NCBI RefSeq assembly: GCF_027947535.2
Contig: NZ_JAAGKO020000025.1
Coordinates: forward strand, 55,447 to 119,446
Source of the DNA: Streptantibioticus silvisoli
GTDB taxonomy: Bacteria; Actinomycetota; Actinomycetes; Streptomycetales; Streptomycetaceae
Reading direction: 5' to 3'
DNA length: 64,000 bases
The notes under the pieces: generated by a model
The model's input: the letters and a program-made list of their open reading frames with translations, nothing else
Database searches by the model: none
What the model was told of the DNA's origin: nothing
Translations under genes and position numbers: made by a program
In this document: positions 1 to 7,848 of the stretch, piece by piece
How positions within the stretch are numbered: the first letter of the stretch is position 1
Layout of the letters: the number at the start of each line of letters is the position of its first letter

Positions 1-1
1 C

Positions 2-229
2 ATGACCTGGGTCAACCTGGGCCTGCTCCCCGGCTGGAACGCCTCCGACGCCTCCGAGTTCGACCTCAACCGGCTGGGCTTCTTCCTCGGCGCGGGCGCG
101 CAGACCAACAACGACCAGGGTCCCGACGGGGTCCACAAGGCCGACATCGCCACCGCCCACCACCTCGGTCGCCGCCTCGCCGAAACCGCCCGCGTCACCA
201 CCGCCGGCCGCGCGGCCCTCGCCGCCTGA
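2..229 (+). CDS. C-terminal fragment of a flavodoxin/NADPH-dependent FMN reductase-like protein (5' end outside window)
   Basis: The reading frame is open from the window edge and stops at 229, so the true start lies upstream and the ATG at 2 is probably internal. The visible 75 residues include a W-x-N-L-G-L-L-P-G-W stretch, a G-A-G-A-Q-T-N-N segment and a C-terminal helix containing ADIATAHHLGRRLAETA. That ending resembles the last helix of WrbA-like flavodoxin-fold oxidoreductases, where a final helix with LGRR-x-A-E packs on the FMN fold. The catalytic and FMN phosphate-binding parts are outside the window, so the family call rests on the tail only. An unrelated NAD(P)H oxidoreductase is possible. 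Confidence 0.5.
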   Translation: MTWVNLGLLPGWNASDASEFDLNRLGFFLGAGAQTNNDQGPDGVHKADIATAHHLGRRLAETARVTTAGRAALAA

Positions 230-347
230 CCGGCTCGGACCCGCTCGGCCCCGGACCCGGCCTCGGAGCGGCCCCGGCACCGCACGGCGGTTCGCGCGGG
301 GCCGCTTCGCGAGCGTGCGGCGGTTCAGCTCGCCGGTTCGGCACCGT

Positions 348-683
348 TCACGTCGTCCCGTGCTCGCGGGTGCGGGACGGCGGGGTCGAAGGCGTCGGGG
401 TCGTCCGGGTGGAGCCCTGGATCGCGGCCGGCGGCCAGCCTCCGGGGACGTTGGCGAGGCCCGGCCAGTGCCGGAACGCGTCCCGTGACACGCACGGGTC
501 GCCGGTCAGGCGCTGGACGACGTCGTGCCGGGTGACCCACCACGCGCGGACACCGCCCGGCAGTTCGGCCGGGACGGCCGGGCCCATGGCCCACAGGACC
601 GCGGCGTCGGCGTGGGCGGCCGTGGCCATAGCCATGGCCGCGGGATCAAGAACGGGACAGCCGGAATCGGACAGGGAGGACAT
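348..683 (-). pseudogene. N-terminal remnant of a cytochrome P450
   Basis: The first 90 or so residues read like the N-terminus of an actinomycete P450: a CPVLDPAA opening, then ELPGGVRAWWVTRHDVVQRLTGDPCVSRDA and a HWPGLA segment. That matches the beta-1 sheet, B helix and start of the B-C loop in CYP105/107-type enzymes. The similarity then stops and the frame ends after about 20 low-complexity residues. No I-helix, ExxR or heme-Cys motif is found before the flavodoxin-like gene ends at 229. An AAAAGG Shine-Dalgarno-like sequence 5-6 nt before the ATG is still present. The likely history is a deletion that removed about 300 codons. A small functional protein is unlikely but not excluded. Confidence 0.6.
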
Positions 684-1061
684 GGGTCAGCCTTTTCGCG
701 GGGAACTGCCCCATCCGTGAACTCAGCGGCCAATGGAGTCCCGTTATTGATACGGGCATTCGGCATGTGACATGGCCGGGCGGACTTCCGCTCCCGACCA
801 CCACCGGCCACCGCCTTCCCCCTCCTCGCCCCGCCGCCCACCGACGCCCCGGCACCGGCGCTCACTCCGCCTCACCGGAGCGAACCATCGCCTCGCCGAA
901 GCGGACCGTCACCTCACCGGAGCCGATCACCAGCTCACCGGGATGCGACCACCACCTCGCCGCAACGGACCCCCGTCCGGCCGCCGCAGGGGCCCCACGT
1001 GGGAAGCGACCGAAAACCTACTGGCCGGTTGTCACAGAATGAGACTGGCGGCACATGATCA
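684..1061. other. Intergenic region with degenerate TCACCGG-type repeats
   Basis: No convincing gene is seen between the P450 remnant and the PP2C gene. The part near 868-942 carries several degenerate copies of a CTCACCGGAGC-like motif about 35-40 nt apart or less. It may hold the promoters of the two divergent genes, but no clear -10/-35 pair could be assigned. Confidence 0.35.
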
Positions 1062-3740
1062 GTGAGCCGTAAGGTTCTCACCCTGTCGTCGGGCTCACCC
1101 GCCATCGGGCGTGGTCCCCGCACGCGAACGAGCATGGCTCCCAGTTCAGTCAGGTGGGCTTCCTGGATGTGTTGCGCCGAGAACACCGGCCCGGCCGGAC
1201 GAGACTCCCGGCCGCAGAACCCGCCGGGGGTGCCGGCGGAGCTTCCTGCCGCCGTGTTCACGACGGACCACGCCGGCCGGATCACCGCCTGGGGCGACCG
1301 GGCCGCCGCCGCGTTCGGCCGCCCGGCCGCCGACGTGCTGGGGCTGGACTGGGACGTCCTGTTCGGTCCGGACGAGTCCGGCCGGCTCACGGATGCCCTC
1401 GCCCGCGCCCGGCAGGGGCTGCCGTACAGCGGTGTGCTCACCGCCCGGTCCGGCGACCGGTTACCGTCGCTCACCCTCAACTGCTCGCCGCTGACCGGCG
1501 TTTCCGGTGATCCGGTGCTGGCGTGCTCCGTCAGCGGCGGTGGACCCGGCGCGGTGGCGGACGGTGGATCCGGCGCGGCGGACGCGGAACGCAACGCGGT
1601 GGCGAACGCGGCACTCCACGTGGCGAACGCGGAACCCGACGCGGCAAAGGACACGGAATCCGACGCGGCGGAGCGCCAACGGGCCGCCGTCCGGGCGGCG
1701 TTCGTCGACGAGCTGGTCGGGAAGTCACCGTTCGGGCTGCTCATGCTCGACGAGGACCTCCGTTTCGTCCTGGTGAACGACAGCCTGTCCGCCATCAACG
1801 GCGTGCCGGTGGAGGCACACACCGGCCGGCTGGTGGGCGACGTCATGCTGACCGAGGACGGCGGGGCCTACGAACGGATGCTGCGCGAAACGCTGCGGAC
1901 CGGGGAACCGGTCACCGGCCTGATGGTGCGCGGGCGCACCGAGGGGCATCCGGACGCCGACCGTTCGTGGTCGGTCTCGCTGTTCCGCCTCGCCTCCTGC
2001 GACGGCCGGGTCCGGGGGCTGGGCGGCATCGTGGTGGACGTGACCGACAAGCAGGCGGCCCTGCTGGAGGCGTCCGCGGCCCGGGGGCGTCTCGCGCTGG
2101 TCAACGCCGCCAACACCCGGGTCGGCACCACGCTCGACATGCCGCAGATCGCGGAGGAGCTCATCTCGGTCGCCGTGCCCGCGTTCGCCGACCTGGCGGT
2201 GGTCAAGATCCGTGAAGACCTGTTCGGCGACACCGTCCCCGACGTGTCCGGGACCCCGATCCGGCTGCGCAGGCTCGCCGGCCGGGCGATGGACAACCCC
2301 GCGTCCTCCTCGATCTTCCGCTCGCACGGCGAGACCTCCCAGCCTCCCGGTTCCGTGCTGCACGAGTGCATGCGGACCGGCGGCGCGCACCTGCTGGCGG
2401 ACATCGACGACGAGGCGCTACAGGCCCTCGCGCACGACGCGGAGCACGCCCGGCTCGTCCGCGGCAGCGGCCTCACCTCCATGATCGTCGCGCCGTTCGT
2501 CGCCCGGGGCCGGGTCCTCGGCGTGGCGTTGTTCGGACGGTCCGACAAACGCGACCCGATGAACGTCGAGGACCTCAAGAGCGCCGAGGAGCTGGCCGCC
2601 CGGACGGCGATGTGCCTGGACAACGCGCTCGCGTACAGCAACGAGCGGCGCATCGCGGTCGCGCTGCAACGCAGCATGCTCCCCGAGGACGAGGTCATCC
2701 CGCGGCGGCCGGGCCTGGAGGTGGCCCACCACTACCGGCCCAGCAGCAACGCGGCGCAGGTGGGCGGCGACTGGTTCGACGTCATCGCGCTGTCCGGCCA
2801 CCGGGTGGCCTTCGCCGTCGGCGACGTCATGGGCCACGACCTGCACGCGGCCGCCAACATGGGCCAGCTGCGCACCGCCATGCGCACCCTGGCCCAGCTC
2901 GACCTGGAGCCGGCGGACCTGCTCACCCGGCTGGACGAGGCCGTCCGCCGGGGCACGGCGACGCGGTACGCGACCTGCGTCTACGCCGTGTGCGACACGG
3001 TGACCCGCGAGTGCAGCATCGTCAGCGCCGGCCACCCGCCACCCCTGCTGCGGCACGCCGACGGCACCACCGAGGTCCTCGCGGTCTCGCCCGGCGTCCC
3101 GCTGGGCGTCAGCACCGACGACCCCGGGTTCGCGGTCACCGACATCGTGCTGCCGCAGGACGCCACCCTCGTGCTGTACACCGACGGCCTGGTCGAGCAC
3201 CGCGGTGAGGACATCGACGTCGGCATCGACAGGCTGCGCACGGTGCTCGCCGAGGACGGCGGATCGGTGCGTGACCTGTGCGAACGGGTGGCCACCCGGT
3301 TGAGCCCGGCCGGCGCCGAGGACGACCTCGCCGTCCTCATGGCCCGGCTGTCGACCAGCCCCGACCACGGCTTCGCGACGTGGCTCGTCGACCCCCGCCC
3401 CGAGTCCGTCGCCGGGGTCCGCGCCCACCTGCGCCGGACCCTGCACGCCTGGGACCTGCCGGACCTGGTCGACGCCACCACGCTGCTCGCCAGTGAGCTG
3501 GTCACCAACGCCCTGCGCTACGCCCACGGCACCATCGAACTGCGCCTGGCCAAGGGCGCCTCCCTGGTGTGCGAGGTCGCCGACGGCGACCTCCGCGTCC
3601 CCCGCCGCCGCCAGGCCGGTCCCGACGAGGAGGGCGGCCGCGGGCTGGTCGTCGTCAGCGAGTACTCCCGTTCCTGGGGCACCCGCCCGACCGCCGACGG
3701 CAAGATCGTCTGGTTCGAACTGGCCTTGCCCCAGGGGTAG
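1062..3740 (+). CDS. PAS-PAS-GAF-PP2C (SpoIIE-type) phosphatase with C-terminal HATPase domain
   Basis: This is a cytosolic multidomain regulator of about 892 aa. From the sequence: a PAS fold around residues 55-150, a low-complexity Ala/Asp/Glu linker, a second PAS around 205-330 (SPFGLLMLDEDLRFVLVN), a GAF domain around 345-530, a PP2C/SpoIIE phosphatase around 555-755 (GGDWFDV and GDVMGHD metal-binding motifs, SAGHPPPLL, LYTDGLVE), and an RsbW-like ATPase around 770-890 (LLASELVTNALRYAHG, GRGLVVV). Streptomyces carry many such proteins. They dephosphorylate anti-anti-sigma factors and can phosphorylate them through the HATPase, thereby tuning an alternative sigma factor. No sigma, anti-sigma or STAS gene is adjacent, so the partner is unknown. 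The start is uncertain: GTG 1062 and ATG 1134 are both possible, and neither has a strong ribosome binding site. Confidence 0.88.
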   Translation: MSRKVLTLSSGSPAIGRGPRTRTSMAPSSVRWASWMCCAENTGPAGRDSRPQNPPGVPAELPAAVFTTDHAGRITAWGDRAAAAFGRPAADVLGLDWDVLFGPDESGRLTDALARARQGLPYSGVLTARSGDRLPSLTLNCSPLTGVSGDPVLACSVSGGGPGAVADGGSGAADAERNAVANAALHVANAEPDAAKDTESDAAERQRAAVRAAFVDELVGKSPFGLLMLDEDLRFVLVNDSLSAINGVPVEAHTGRLVGDVMLTEDGGAYERMLRETLRTGEPVTGLMVRGRTEGHPDADRSWSVSLFRLASCDGRVRGLGGIVVDVTDKQAALLEASAARGRLALVNAANTRVGTTLDMPQIAEELISVAVPAFADLAVVKIREDLFGDTVPDVSGTPIRLRRLAGRAMDNPASSSIFRSHGETSQPPGSVLHECMRTGGAHLLADIDDEALQALAHDAEHARLVRGSGLTSMIVAPFVARGRVLGVALFGRSDKRDPMNVEDLKSAEELAARTAMCLDNALAYSNERRIAVALQRSMLPEDEVIPRRPGLEVAHHYRPSSNAAQVGGDWFDVIALSGHRVAFAVGDVMGHDLHAAANMGQLRTAMRTLAQLDLEPADLLTRLDEAVRRGTATRYATCVYAVCDTVTRECSIVSAGHPPPLLRHADGTTEVLAVSPGVPLGVSTDDPGFAVTDIVLPQDATLVLYTDGLVEHRGEDIDVGIDRLRTVLAEDGGSVRDLCERVATRLSPAGAEDDLAVLMARLSTSPDHGFATWLVDPRPESVAGVRAHLRRTLHAWDLPDLVDATTLLASELVTNALRYAHGTIELRLAKGASLVCEVADGDLRVPRRRQAGPDEEGGRGLVVVSEYSRSWGTRPTADGKIVWFELALPQG

Positions 3741-3750
3741 TTGACGACAG

Positions 3751-3768
3751 CCGTACGGGCCCGTACGG
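3751..3768. repeat. 18-bp perfect palindrome downstream of the PP2C gene
   Basis: CCGTACGGGCCCGTACGG is its own reverse complement. It lies 10 bp after the PP2C stop codon, and a related CCGTACGG half-site follows at 3781. It could act as a terminator stem or a protein-binding site. There is no T-run. Confidence 0.5.
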
Positions 3769-3879
3769 GACGGTGGGGGACCGTACGGCCGCGGAGGGCG
3801 GGACGTCCGGCCGGCTCGCCGCCGACCGCGGCGACCCGGACCGCGCGGCCGCCCGCCGCCGGACCTGGCACGGCCGCCC

Positions 3880-3940
3880 GCAGTCACAACGTTGGCGTAG
3901 TCGCGACGTGGCCGCAGTCGCAACGGGCGCAGTCACAGCG
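3880..3940. repeat. Four 12-bp imperfect direct repeats (GYAGTCRCRRCG)
   Basis: Copies begin at 3880, 3897, 3914 and 3929, so spacing is 17, 17 and 15 nt. The conserved core is AGTC-R-C. The last copy overlaps the stop codon of the minus-strand SDR gene. The function is unknown. The position between two convergent genes argues against a promoter operator for either. Confidence 0.5.
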
Positions 3941-4733
3941 TCGACAGCAGCCCGCCGTCGACGACCTGGACGGTTCCGGTGGTGTAGCGGGCGCGGTCGG
4001 AGGCGAGGAAGGCGACCGTCTCGGCGATGTCCTCGGGCGTGCCGGGGCGGCCGAGCGGAATGGCGAACGTCCTGGCGAACTCGGCGCGGGCCGCGTCGAG
4101 ATCGCCGCCGTGCTCCGCCGCGAGGGCGGCCAGCCGCTGGGTGAGTCCGCTGGTCTCGATCACGCCGGGGGAAACGACGTTGACGCGTACGCCGTGCGGC
4201 GCCGCCTCGTTCGCCAGGCCCTTGCTGTAGGCGTGCAGTGCCGCCTTCGCGGCCGCGTAGGCCACCGCGGCGGGCTGGGGCCAGCGTGCCGCGTTGGACC
4301 CGATGTGGATGACCGAGCCGTGCCCGCGGGCGAACATCCCCGGCAGCAGGGCACGGTCGAGGCGCACGGCGGACAGCAGCGAGCCCGACAGGTCGTTCAG
4401 CCAGTCCTCGTCCGTCAGCGCCAGCACGCCGTCCGGGACGCGGGTCTGCGCGCCCGCGTTGTCGACCAGCACGTCGACGCCGCCGAGGTGGTCGAGCGCC
4501 GCCTCCGCGAGCCGGCGCACACCGTCGGCGGTCGAGACGTCCGCCTGGACGAACGTACCGGCGACCGGCCCGTCCGCGGCGTGGCGGGCCGAGGTGACCA
4601 CCCGGGCGCCGGCGGCCTCCAGCCTGGCGGCGATCGCGGCGCCGAGGCCACGGGTCGCGCCGGTCACCAGGGCCCGCCTCCCCGCGAGTTCCCGGGGGTC
4701 GACGGCGGCCTGCGTTCCGGGCGGCTGGGTCAT
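3933..4733 (-). CDS. Short-chain dehydrogenase/reductase (classical SDR)
   Basis: This 266-aa NAD(P)-dependent oxidoreductase has a Rossmann TGATRGLG motif (residues 24-31), the NAG motif (DNAG, 91-94), catalytic Ser146, Tyr159 and Lys163 (YAAAK), and the VSPG and C-terminal VDGG segments of classical SDRs. The start is taken at ATG 4733 because AAAGG sits 7 nt upstream. An in-frame ATG at 4748 would add five residues and has no ribosome binding site. It is transcribed divergently from an ArsR-type gene beginning at 4788, so it is probably the regulated target. The substrate cannot be predicted. Local identity as a 3-oxoacyl or sugar-alcohol dehydrogenase is open. Confidence 0.9.
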   Translation of the reverse strand: MTQPPGTQAAVDPRELAGRRALVTGATRGLGAAIAARLEAAGARVVTSARHAADGPVAGTFVQADVSTADGVRRLAEAALDHLGGVDVLVDNAGAQTRVPDGVLALTDEDWLNDLSGSLLSAVRLDRALLPGMFARGHGSVIHIGSNAARWPQPAAVAYAAAKAALHAYSKGLANEAAPHGVRVNVVSPGVIETSGLTQRLAALAAEHGGDLDAARAEFARTFAIPLGRPGTPEDIAETVAFLASDRARYTTGTVQVVDGGLLSTL

Positions 4734-4740
4734 CGGGACA

Positions 4741-4787
4741 CCTTTCATCGATGTTCATCGATCATAGATGATTGGTACGCTCCCCCG
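4741..4787. promoter_or_regulatory. Intergenic control region with AT-rich dyad between SDR and ArsR genes; leaderless -10 box at 4776-4781
   Basis: This short spacer is strikingly AT-rich for the window and contains TCATCGATGTTCATCGATCA-like dyad symmetry around ATCGAT. It probably binds the ArsR protein. TACGCT at 4776-4781 ends 6 nt before the GTG start of the regulator, with only CCCCCG between them, so the regulator mRNA is probably leaderless. Confidence 0.5.
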
Positions 4788-5114
4788 GTGCGCACTCCCC
4801 TGCATCCACCGATCGAGGACGTCGGCCTCGCCGGTGTGCTCTCCGCGCTCGGCGATCCCGTCCGCCTGCGGATCGTCCGGGTGCTCGCCGACGGCGAGGA
4901 GCACCTGCGGCCCGACTTCGACGTCCCGGTCGGCCAGTCCACCCTCAGCCACCACATGAAGACGCTGCGGGACGCCGGCGTCGTCCTCAGCCGCCCCGAG
5001 GGCACCCGCTGCTTCGTCTCGCTCCGCCCGGAACTGGAACAGCGCTTCCCCGGCCTGGTCGCCGCGGTCCTGAGGAACCTGGAGGGCGCGACCGGCCCGG
5101 CGGCGGATCACTGA
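4788..5114 (+). CDS. ArsR-family winged-helix transcriptional regulator
   Basis: This 108-aa protein has the ArsR layout: SALGDPVRLRIVRVLADGEE (first helices), then a recognition helix region QSTLSHHMKTLRDAGVV and a wing EGTRCFVSLRPE. No paired cysteines of the arsenic or cadmium sensors are present, so it is more likely one of the non-metal ArsR proteins that control a neighbouring oxidoreductase. GTG 4788 is chosen because a TANNNT box ends 6 nt upstream, there is no ribosome binding site, and the protein begins exactly where the family does. It lies head-to-head with the SDR gene and probably represses it and itself. Confidence 0.88.
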   Translation: MRTPLHPPIEDVGLAGVLSALGDPVRLRIVRVLADGEEHLRPDFDVPVGQSTLSHHMKTLRDAGVVLSRPEGTRCFVSLRPELEQRFPGLVAAVLRNLEGATGPAADH

Positions 5115-5547
5115 TCCCCTGCACGCGGACGACGCCGGTTCGCCCCGCCGTCACGGGGCAACGGACCGCCTGCGGCGGGCGGTCGGGCGCCACGACTGCG
5201 CAGGTCGGCCGAAGTCCGCCGACGGCTCCGGGCGGTGGACGGGCAACGGCCGCGCGGGTGCGGGCAGTTCGGGCGCCGACGCGCGGCGGCCGGGGCGCGG
5301 CGCACGCTGAACGTCCGCGTGCGAGGCGGGAGTTGGGTCCTGCCGGAGCCGGGGAGAGCGCCGGCGCGGCCGAACCTGCCGCCCGAGGGCCTTGGACGGG
5401 CCGACGCCGGATGAGCGTCCGGACCAGCGGCGGATGAGCCTCGGGACCGGCGGCGGCGACCGGCGACCGCTGTTCGGATCCGCGCCGGAGAAGGACCGGC
5501 GTCCGCCGCCCGTGCCGGCCGGGTGCCGGGCGTATAGGGTGCCGGGC
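5115..5547. other. Intergenic region without recognisable gene; -10 box TAGGGT at 5535-5540
   Basis: About 430 bp of high-GC sequence has no frame with family similarity. Near its end, TATAGGGT leaves a TANNNT element (5535-5540) 7 nt before the ATG at 5548. That fits a leaderless promoter for the next gene. Confidence 0.45.
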
Positions 5548-6174
5548 ATGAGTCAGGAGCCGGCACCGTGGGTGGGCCAGGAACAGCTGGAGCAGCGGGT
5601 CTCGCACGACGACCGGGAGCGGGTCTCCGAGGTGCTGAGGGTGGCCGCGGGCGACGGGCGGTTGAGCCTGGAGGAGCTTGAGGAGCGGCTGGAGGGCTGC
5701 TTCGCGGCGCGGACGTACGGCGACCTGGTCCCGCTGGTGGCCGACCTGCCCGGGCAGGCGATGACCGTGGCGGAGCCGGGCCGGGCGAAGGAGGTCGCGC
5801 GGGTGCGCCGGACCGGCGGGAACGTCCGGTACGAGGGCGCCTGGGAGGTGCCGCGCCGCCTGGAGATCGCGGTCCGCGGCGGCAACGTCCTGCTCGACTT
5901 CACGTCCGCGGTCGCGCGTCAGCCGGTCACCGACGTGGAGCTGGACATGCGTGGCGGCAACCTGCGGCTGATCGTCCCGGCCGGTTACGCCGTGGAGTCC
6001 GGGGAGGTGGAGATGCTCGGCGGCTCCGTGCGCCATCACGTGACGGTCGGCGGCCCGGTCGTCCACCGCGTCACCGTCACCGGTGCGATGACCGGCGGCA
6101 ACATCATCGTGCAGCCCCCTCGCGCCCCGCGCCGGCCGGGCCGCCTGCGCCGTCTGCTGGGCCGCGACCGCTAG
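5548..6174 (+). CDS. DUF1707 (SHOCT-like) protein with C-terminal beta-rich adhesin-like domain
   Basis: This 208-aa protein starts with a DUF1707 domain around residues 14-66 (VSHDDRERVSEVLRVAAGDGRLSLEELEERL...A..AYGDL pattern). A beta-strand-rich region with Gly-Gly-Asn repeats (RGGNVLLDF, RGGNLRLIV, LGGSVRHHV, GGNIIV) follows from about 90 to 190, and the tail is strongly basic (RRPGRLRRLLGRDR). Such proteins are common and uncharacterised in actinomycetes. DUF1707 is usually coupled to membrane-associated or DUF4097-like domains. No transmembrane helix is visible. The start at 5548 is supported by the family N-terminus and the leaderless-type -10 box. No operon partner is present. Confidence 0.8.
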   Translation: MSQEPAPWVGQEQLEQRVSHDDRERVSEVLRVAAGDGRLSLEELEERLEGCFAARTYGDLVPLVADLPGQAMTVAEPGRAKEVARVRRTGGNVRYEGAWEVPRRLEIAVRGGNVLLDFTSAVARQPVTDVELDMRGGNLRLIVPAGYAVESGEVEMLGGSVRHHVTVGGPVVHRVTVTGAMTGGNIIVQPPRAPRRPGRLRRLLGRDR

Positions 6175-6612
6175 GCCGTCTCCGACGCACACCCCCGGTC
6201 CGCCCCGGTCCGACACCCGCGCCCGGCCGGGCCGTCTCCGGGTACACCGCCTCGGCCGCGCCGGTCCGACGCCCCCGCCCGGCGAGCCGCACGACCGGGC
6301 CGTCGACCGGGCGCGGCGGACCGACCCCGACGAAGATCCACCGCGCCCGCGCCGGGACCTGCCGGCCGCCGGCGTTCGCGCCGACCGCTTGCCGGGCGCC
6401 GATCGCTTGCCGGTCACGGACGAGGCGCCCGGTGACGCGCCCGCCTTCACCGACGTGATGGCCCGCCCGCGCGGCCACCGGCCTGCGGGGCCGGGTCCGG
6501 GGGCCGGGGCCGCCCTGACCGACGGCTGCGATCGGGCGGTGGACGACGCCGGAGTCCCGGTACCGTGCCGCGGCCGGTTCGCCGACGCCCTCGGGTGCGC
6601 GCCCCGCACGAC
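6175..6612. other. Intergenic region, no gene seen
   Basis: About 440 bp lie between two convergent genes. GGCCGTCTCCG occurs at the start (around 6174) and again near 6230, and GCCGGTCCGAC-like segments recur, so the stretch looks internally duplicated. No clear hairpin terminator was found. Confidence 0.4.
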
Positions 6613-7746
6613 TCAGTGGACCTGCTCGTGCCCGGTGAGCAGGTTGATCAGGCTGTGGGGCGTGTCGGCGCCGAAGCAGAACTCGTGGATGCGGTCCGCG
6701 TCGTCGGCGGCTTCGGCGCTGCGGGGGAACATGGCCTGCTCGTACGCGGTGAGCGCGGCCTCGGTGTCATCGGGGTGCGCGGCGATGGCCCTGCCGAGTT
6801 CGGCGCCGTCGAGCATGGCCAGGTTGGCGCCCTCGCCGGACGGGCGCATGAGGTGGGCCGCGTCGCCGAGCAGGGTCACCCCCGGCACCCGGTCCCACCG
6901 GTGCCCGTTCGGCAGCGCGTGGAGGGGGCGCGGCACCGGTGCGGTCTCGCCGTCGGTGATCAGCGCGGTGAGCTCCGGCGCCCAGCCGTCGAACTCCTCG
7001 GCGATCCGCGCGGCGGCTGCGGCGGGGTCGGTGAAATCGATACCGGCGAGCCACTCCTGCGACGCGGTGAGCGCCACGTAGGTGTGGAGCGTCCCGCCGC
7101 TCTCCCGGTGGGCCTGGATCCCCTTCCCCGGCACGGGCGCGGACATCGACCCGCCGCCGACGGCCTTCGCGCTGGCCGGGTGCCGGATGTCGCTGTCGAA
7201 CAGGTAGGTCTCGATGAACGCCGTGCCGACGTACTCGGGTACCGCGTCGGTGAGCAGCGGCCGGACCTTCGACCAGGCGCCGTCCGCGCCGACCAGCAGG
7301 CTCGTGACGACGGTGCCGCCGTCGGCGAAGGTCACCTCGTGGCGGCCGTCGCCGAGGGCGCGGGCGCCGGTGGCCTTGCGGCCCCACCGGACGGTGCCGG
7401 CCGGGAGGGAGTCGAGCAGGAGCTGTCGCAGCTCACCGCGCTGGACCTCGGGGCGTCCACCCGTGCCGTCGTCGGGTTCGTCGAGCAGGACGGTCCCGTC
7501 CGGGCCGAGGACCCGGGTCGCCTGGTGGCCCTCCAGGACGAGGCCGCGGAACTCGTCGATCAGGCCCGCCGCCCGCAGGGCCGGCTGGCCGGTGTCGTCG
7601 TGGATGTCGAGCATCCCGCCCTGCGAGCGCGCCGTCGGGGAGGGCTCCGCCTCGTGGACGGTGGCCGGGATTCCGTGGACGTGCAGGACGCGGGCGAGCG
7701 TGAGGCCGCCGAGTCCGGCGCCGATGATCGTGACGGGAGTGCGCAT
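6613..7746 (-). CDS. FAD-dependent monooxygenase of the TetX/PHBH group
   Basis: This 377-aa class A flavoprotein monooxygenase has an N-terminal dinucleotide fold (IIGAGLGGLTLARVL, residues 6-20), the middle DG motif (LLVGADGAWSKVRPLL) and the second FAD motif (LLGDAAHLMRPSGEGANLAMLDGAEL). Length and the G-E-G-A-N-L motif place it near TetX-like antibiotic-modifying monooxygenases, but the substrate is not known. A GAAGGAG ribosome binding site precedes ATG 7746. The gene faces away from a TetR-family regulator with a shared operator between them, which is the usual layout for ligand-inducible detoxification. The regulator probably releases the promoter when the monooxygenase substrate is present. 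Confidence 0.88.
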   Translation of the reverse strand: MRTPVTIIGAGLGGLTLARVLHVHGIPATVHEAEPSPTARSQGGMLDIHDDTGQPALRAAGLIDEFRGLVLEGHQATRVLGPDGTVLLDEPDDGTGGRPEVQRGELRQLLLDSLPAGTVRWGRKATGARALGDGRHEVTFADGGTVVTSLLVGADGAWSKVRPLLTDAVPEYVGTAFIETYLFDSDIRHPASAKAVGGGSMSAPVPGKGIQAHRESGGTLHTYVALTASQEWLAGIDFTDPAAAAARIAEEFDGWAPELTALITDGETAPVPRPLHALPNGHRWDRVPGVTLLGDAAHLMRPSGEGANLAMLDGAELGRAIAAHPDDTEAALTAYEQAMFPRSAEAADDADRIHEFCFGADTPHSLINLLTGHEQVH

Positions 7747-7793
7747 GGGGCTCCTTCGGGGTGAGGGCGTCCGGGGTGGCCCGGGCCGACCTC

Positions 7794-7831
7794 TCTGGAA
7801 TGTCGTTCCAATGTTGGAACAGCGCTCCAGA
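7794..7831. promoter_or_regulatory. TetR-type operator: 38-bp interrupted palindrome
   Basis: The core is GTTCCAA-TG-TTGGAAC (7805-7820), with outer arms TCTGGA (7794-7799) and TCCAGA (7826-7831). The two halves match at 13 or more of 18 positions. It sits between the divergent monooxygenase and TetR genes. A CAAAGT box at 7837-7842 follows, 6 nt before the regulator GTG, so the operator would cover that promoter. Confidence 0.75.
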
Positions 7832-7848
7832 TGTGTCAAAGTAGCGAG

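Noticed and set aside
2418..3923. 501-codon minus-strand frame opposite the PP2C gene
   Set aside because: Low-complexity, no family resemblance, and the plus strand encodes GAF, PP2C and HATPase motifs over the same bases.
4733..4748. Upstream ATG 4748 as the SDR start
   Set aside because: AAAGG precedes ATG 4733 at ideal spacing, whereas 4748 lies next to the AT-rich operator and lacks a ribosome binding site.
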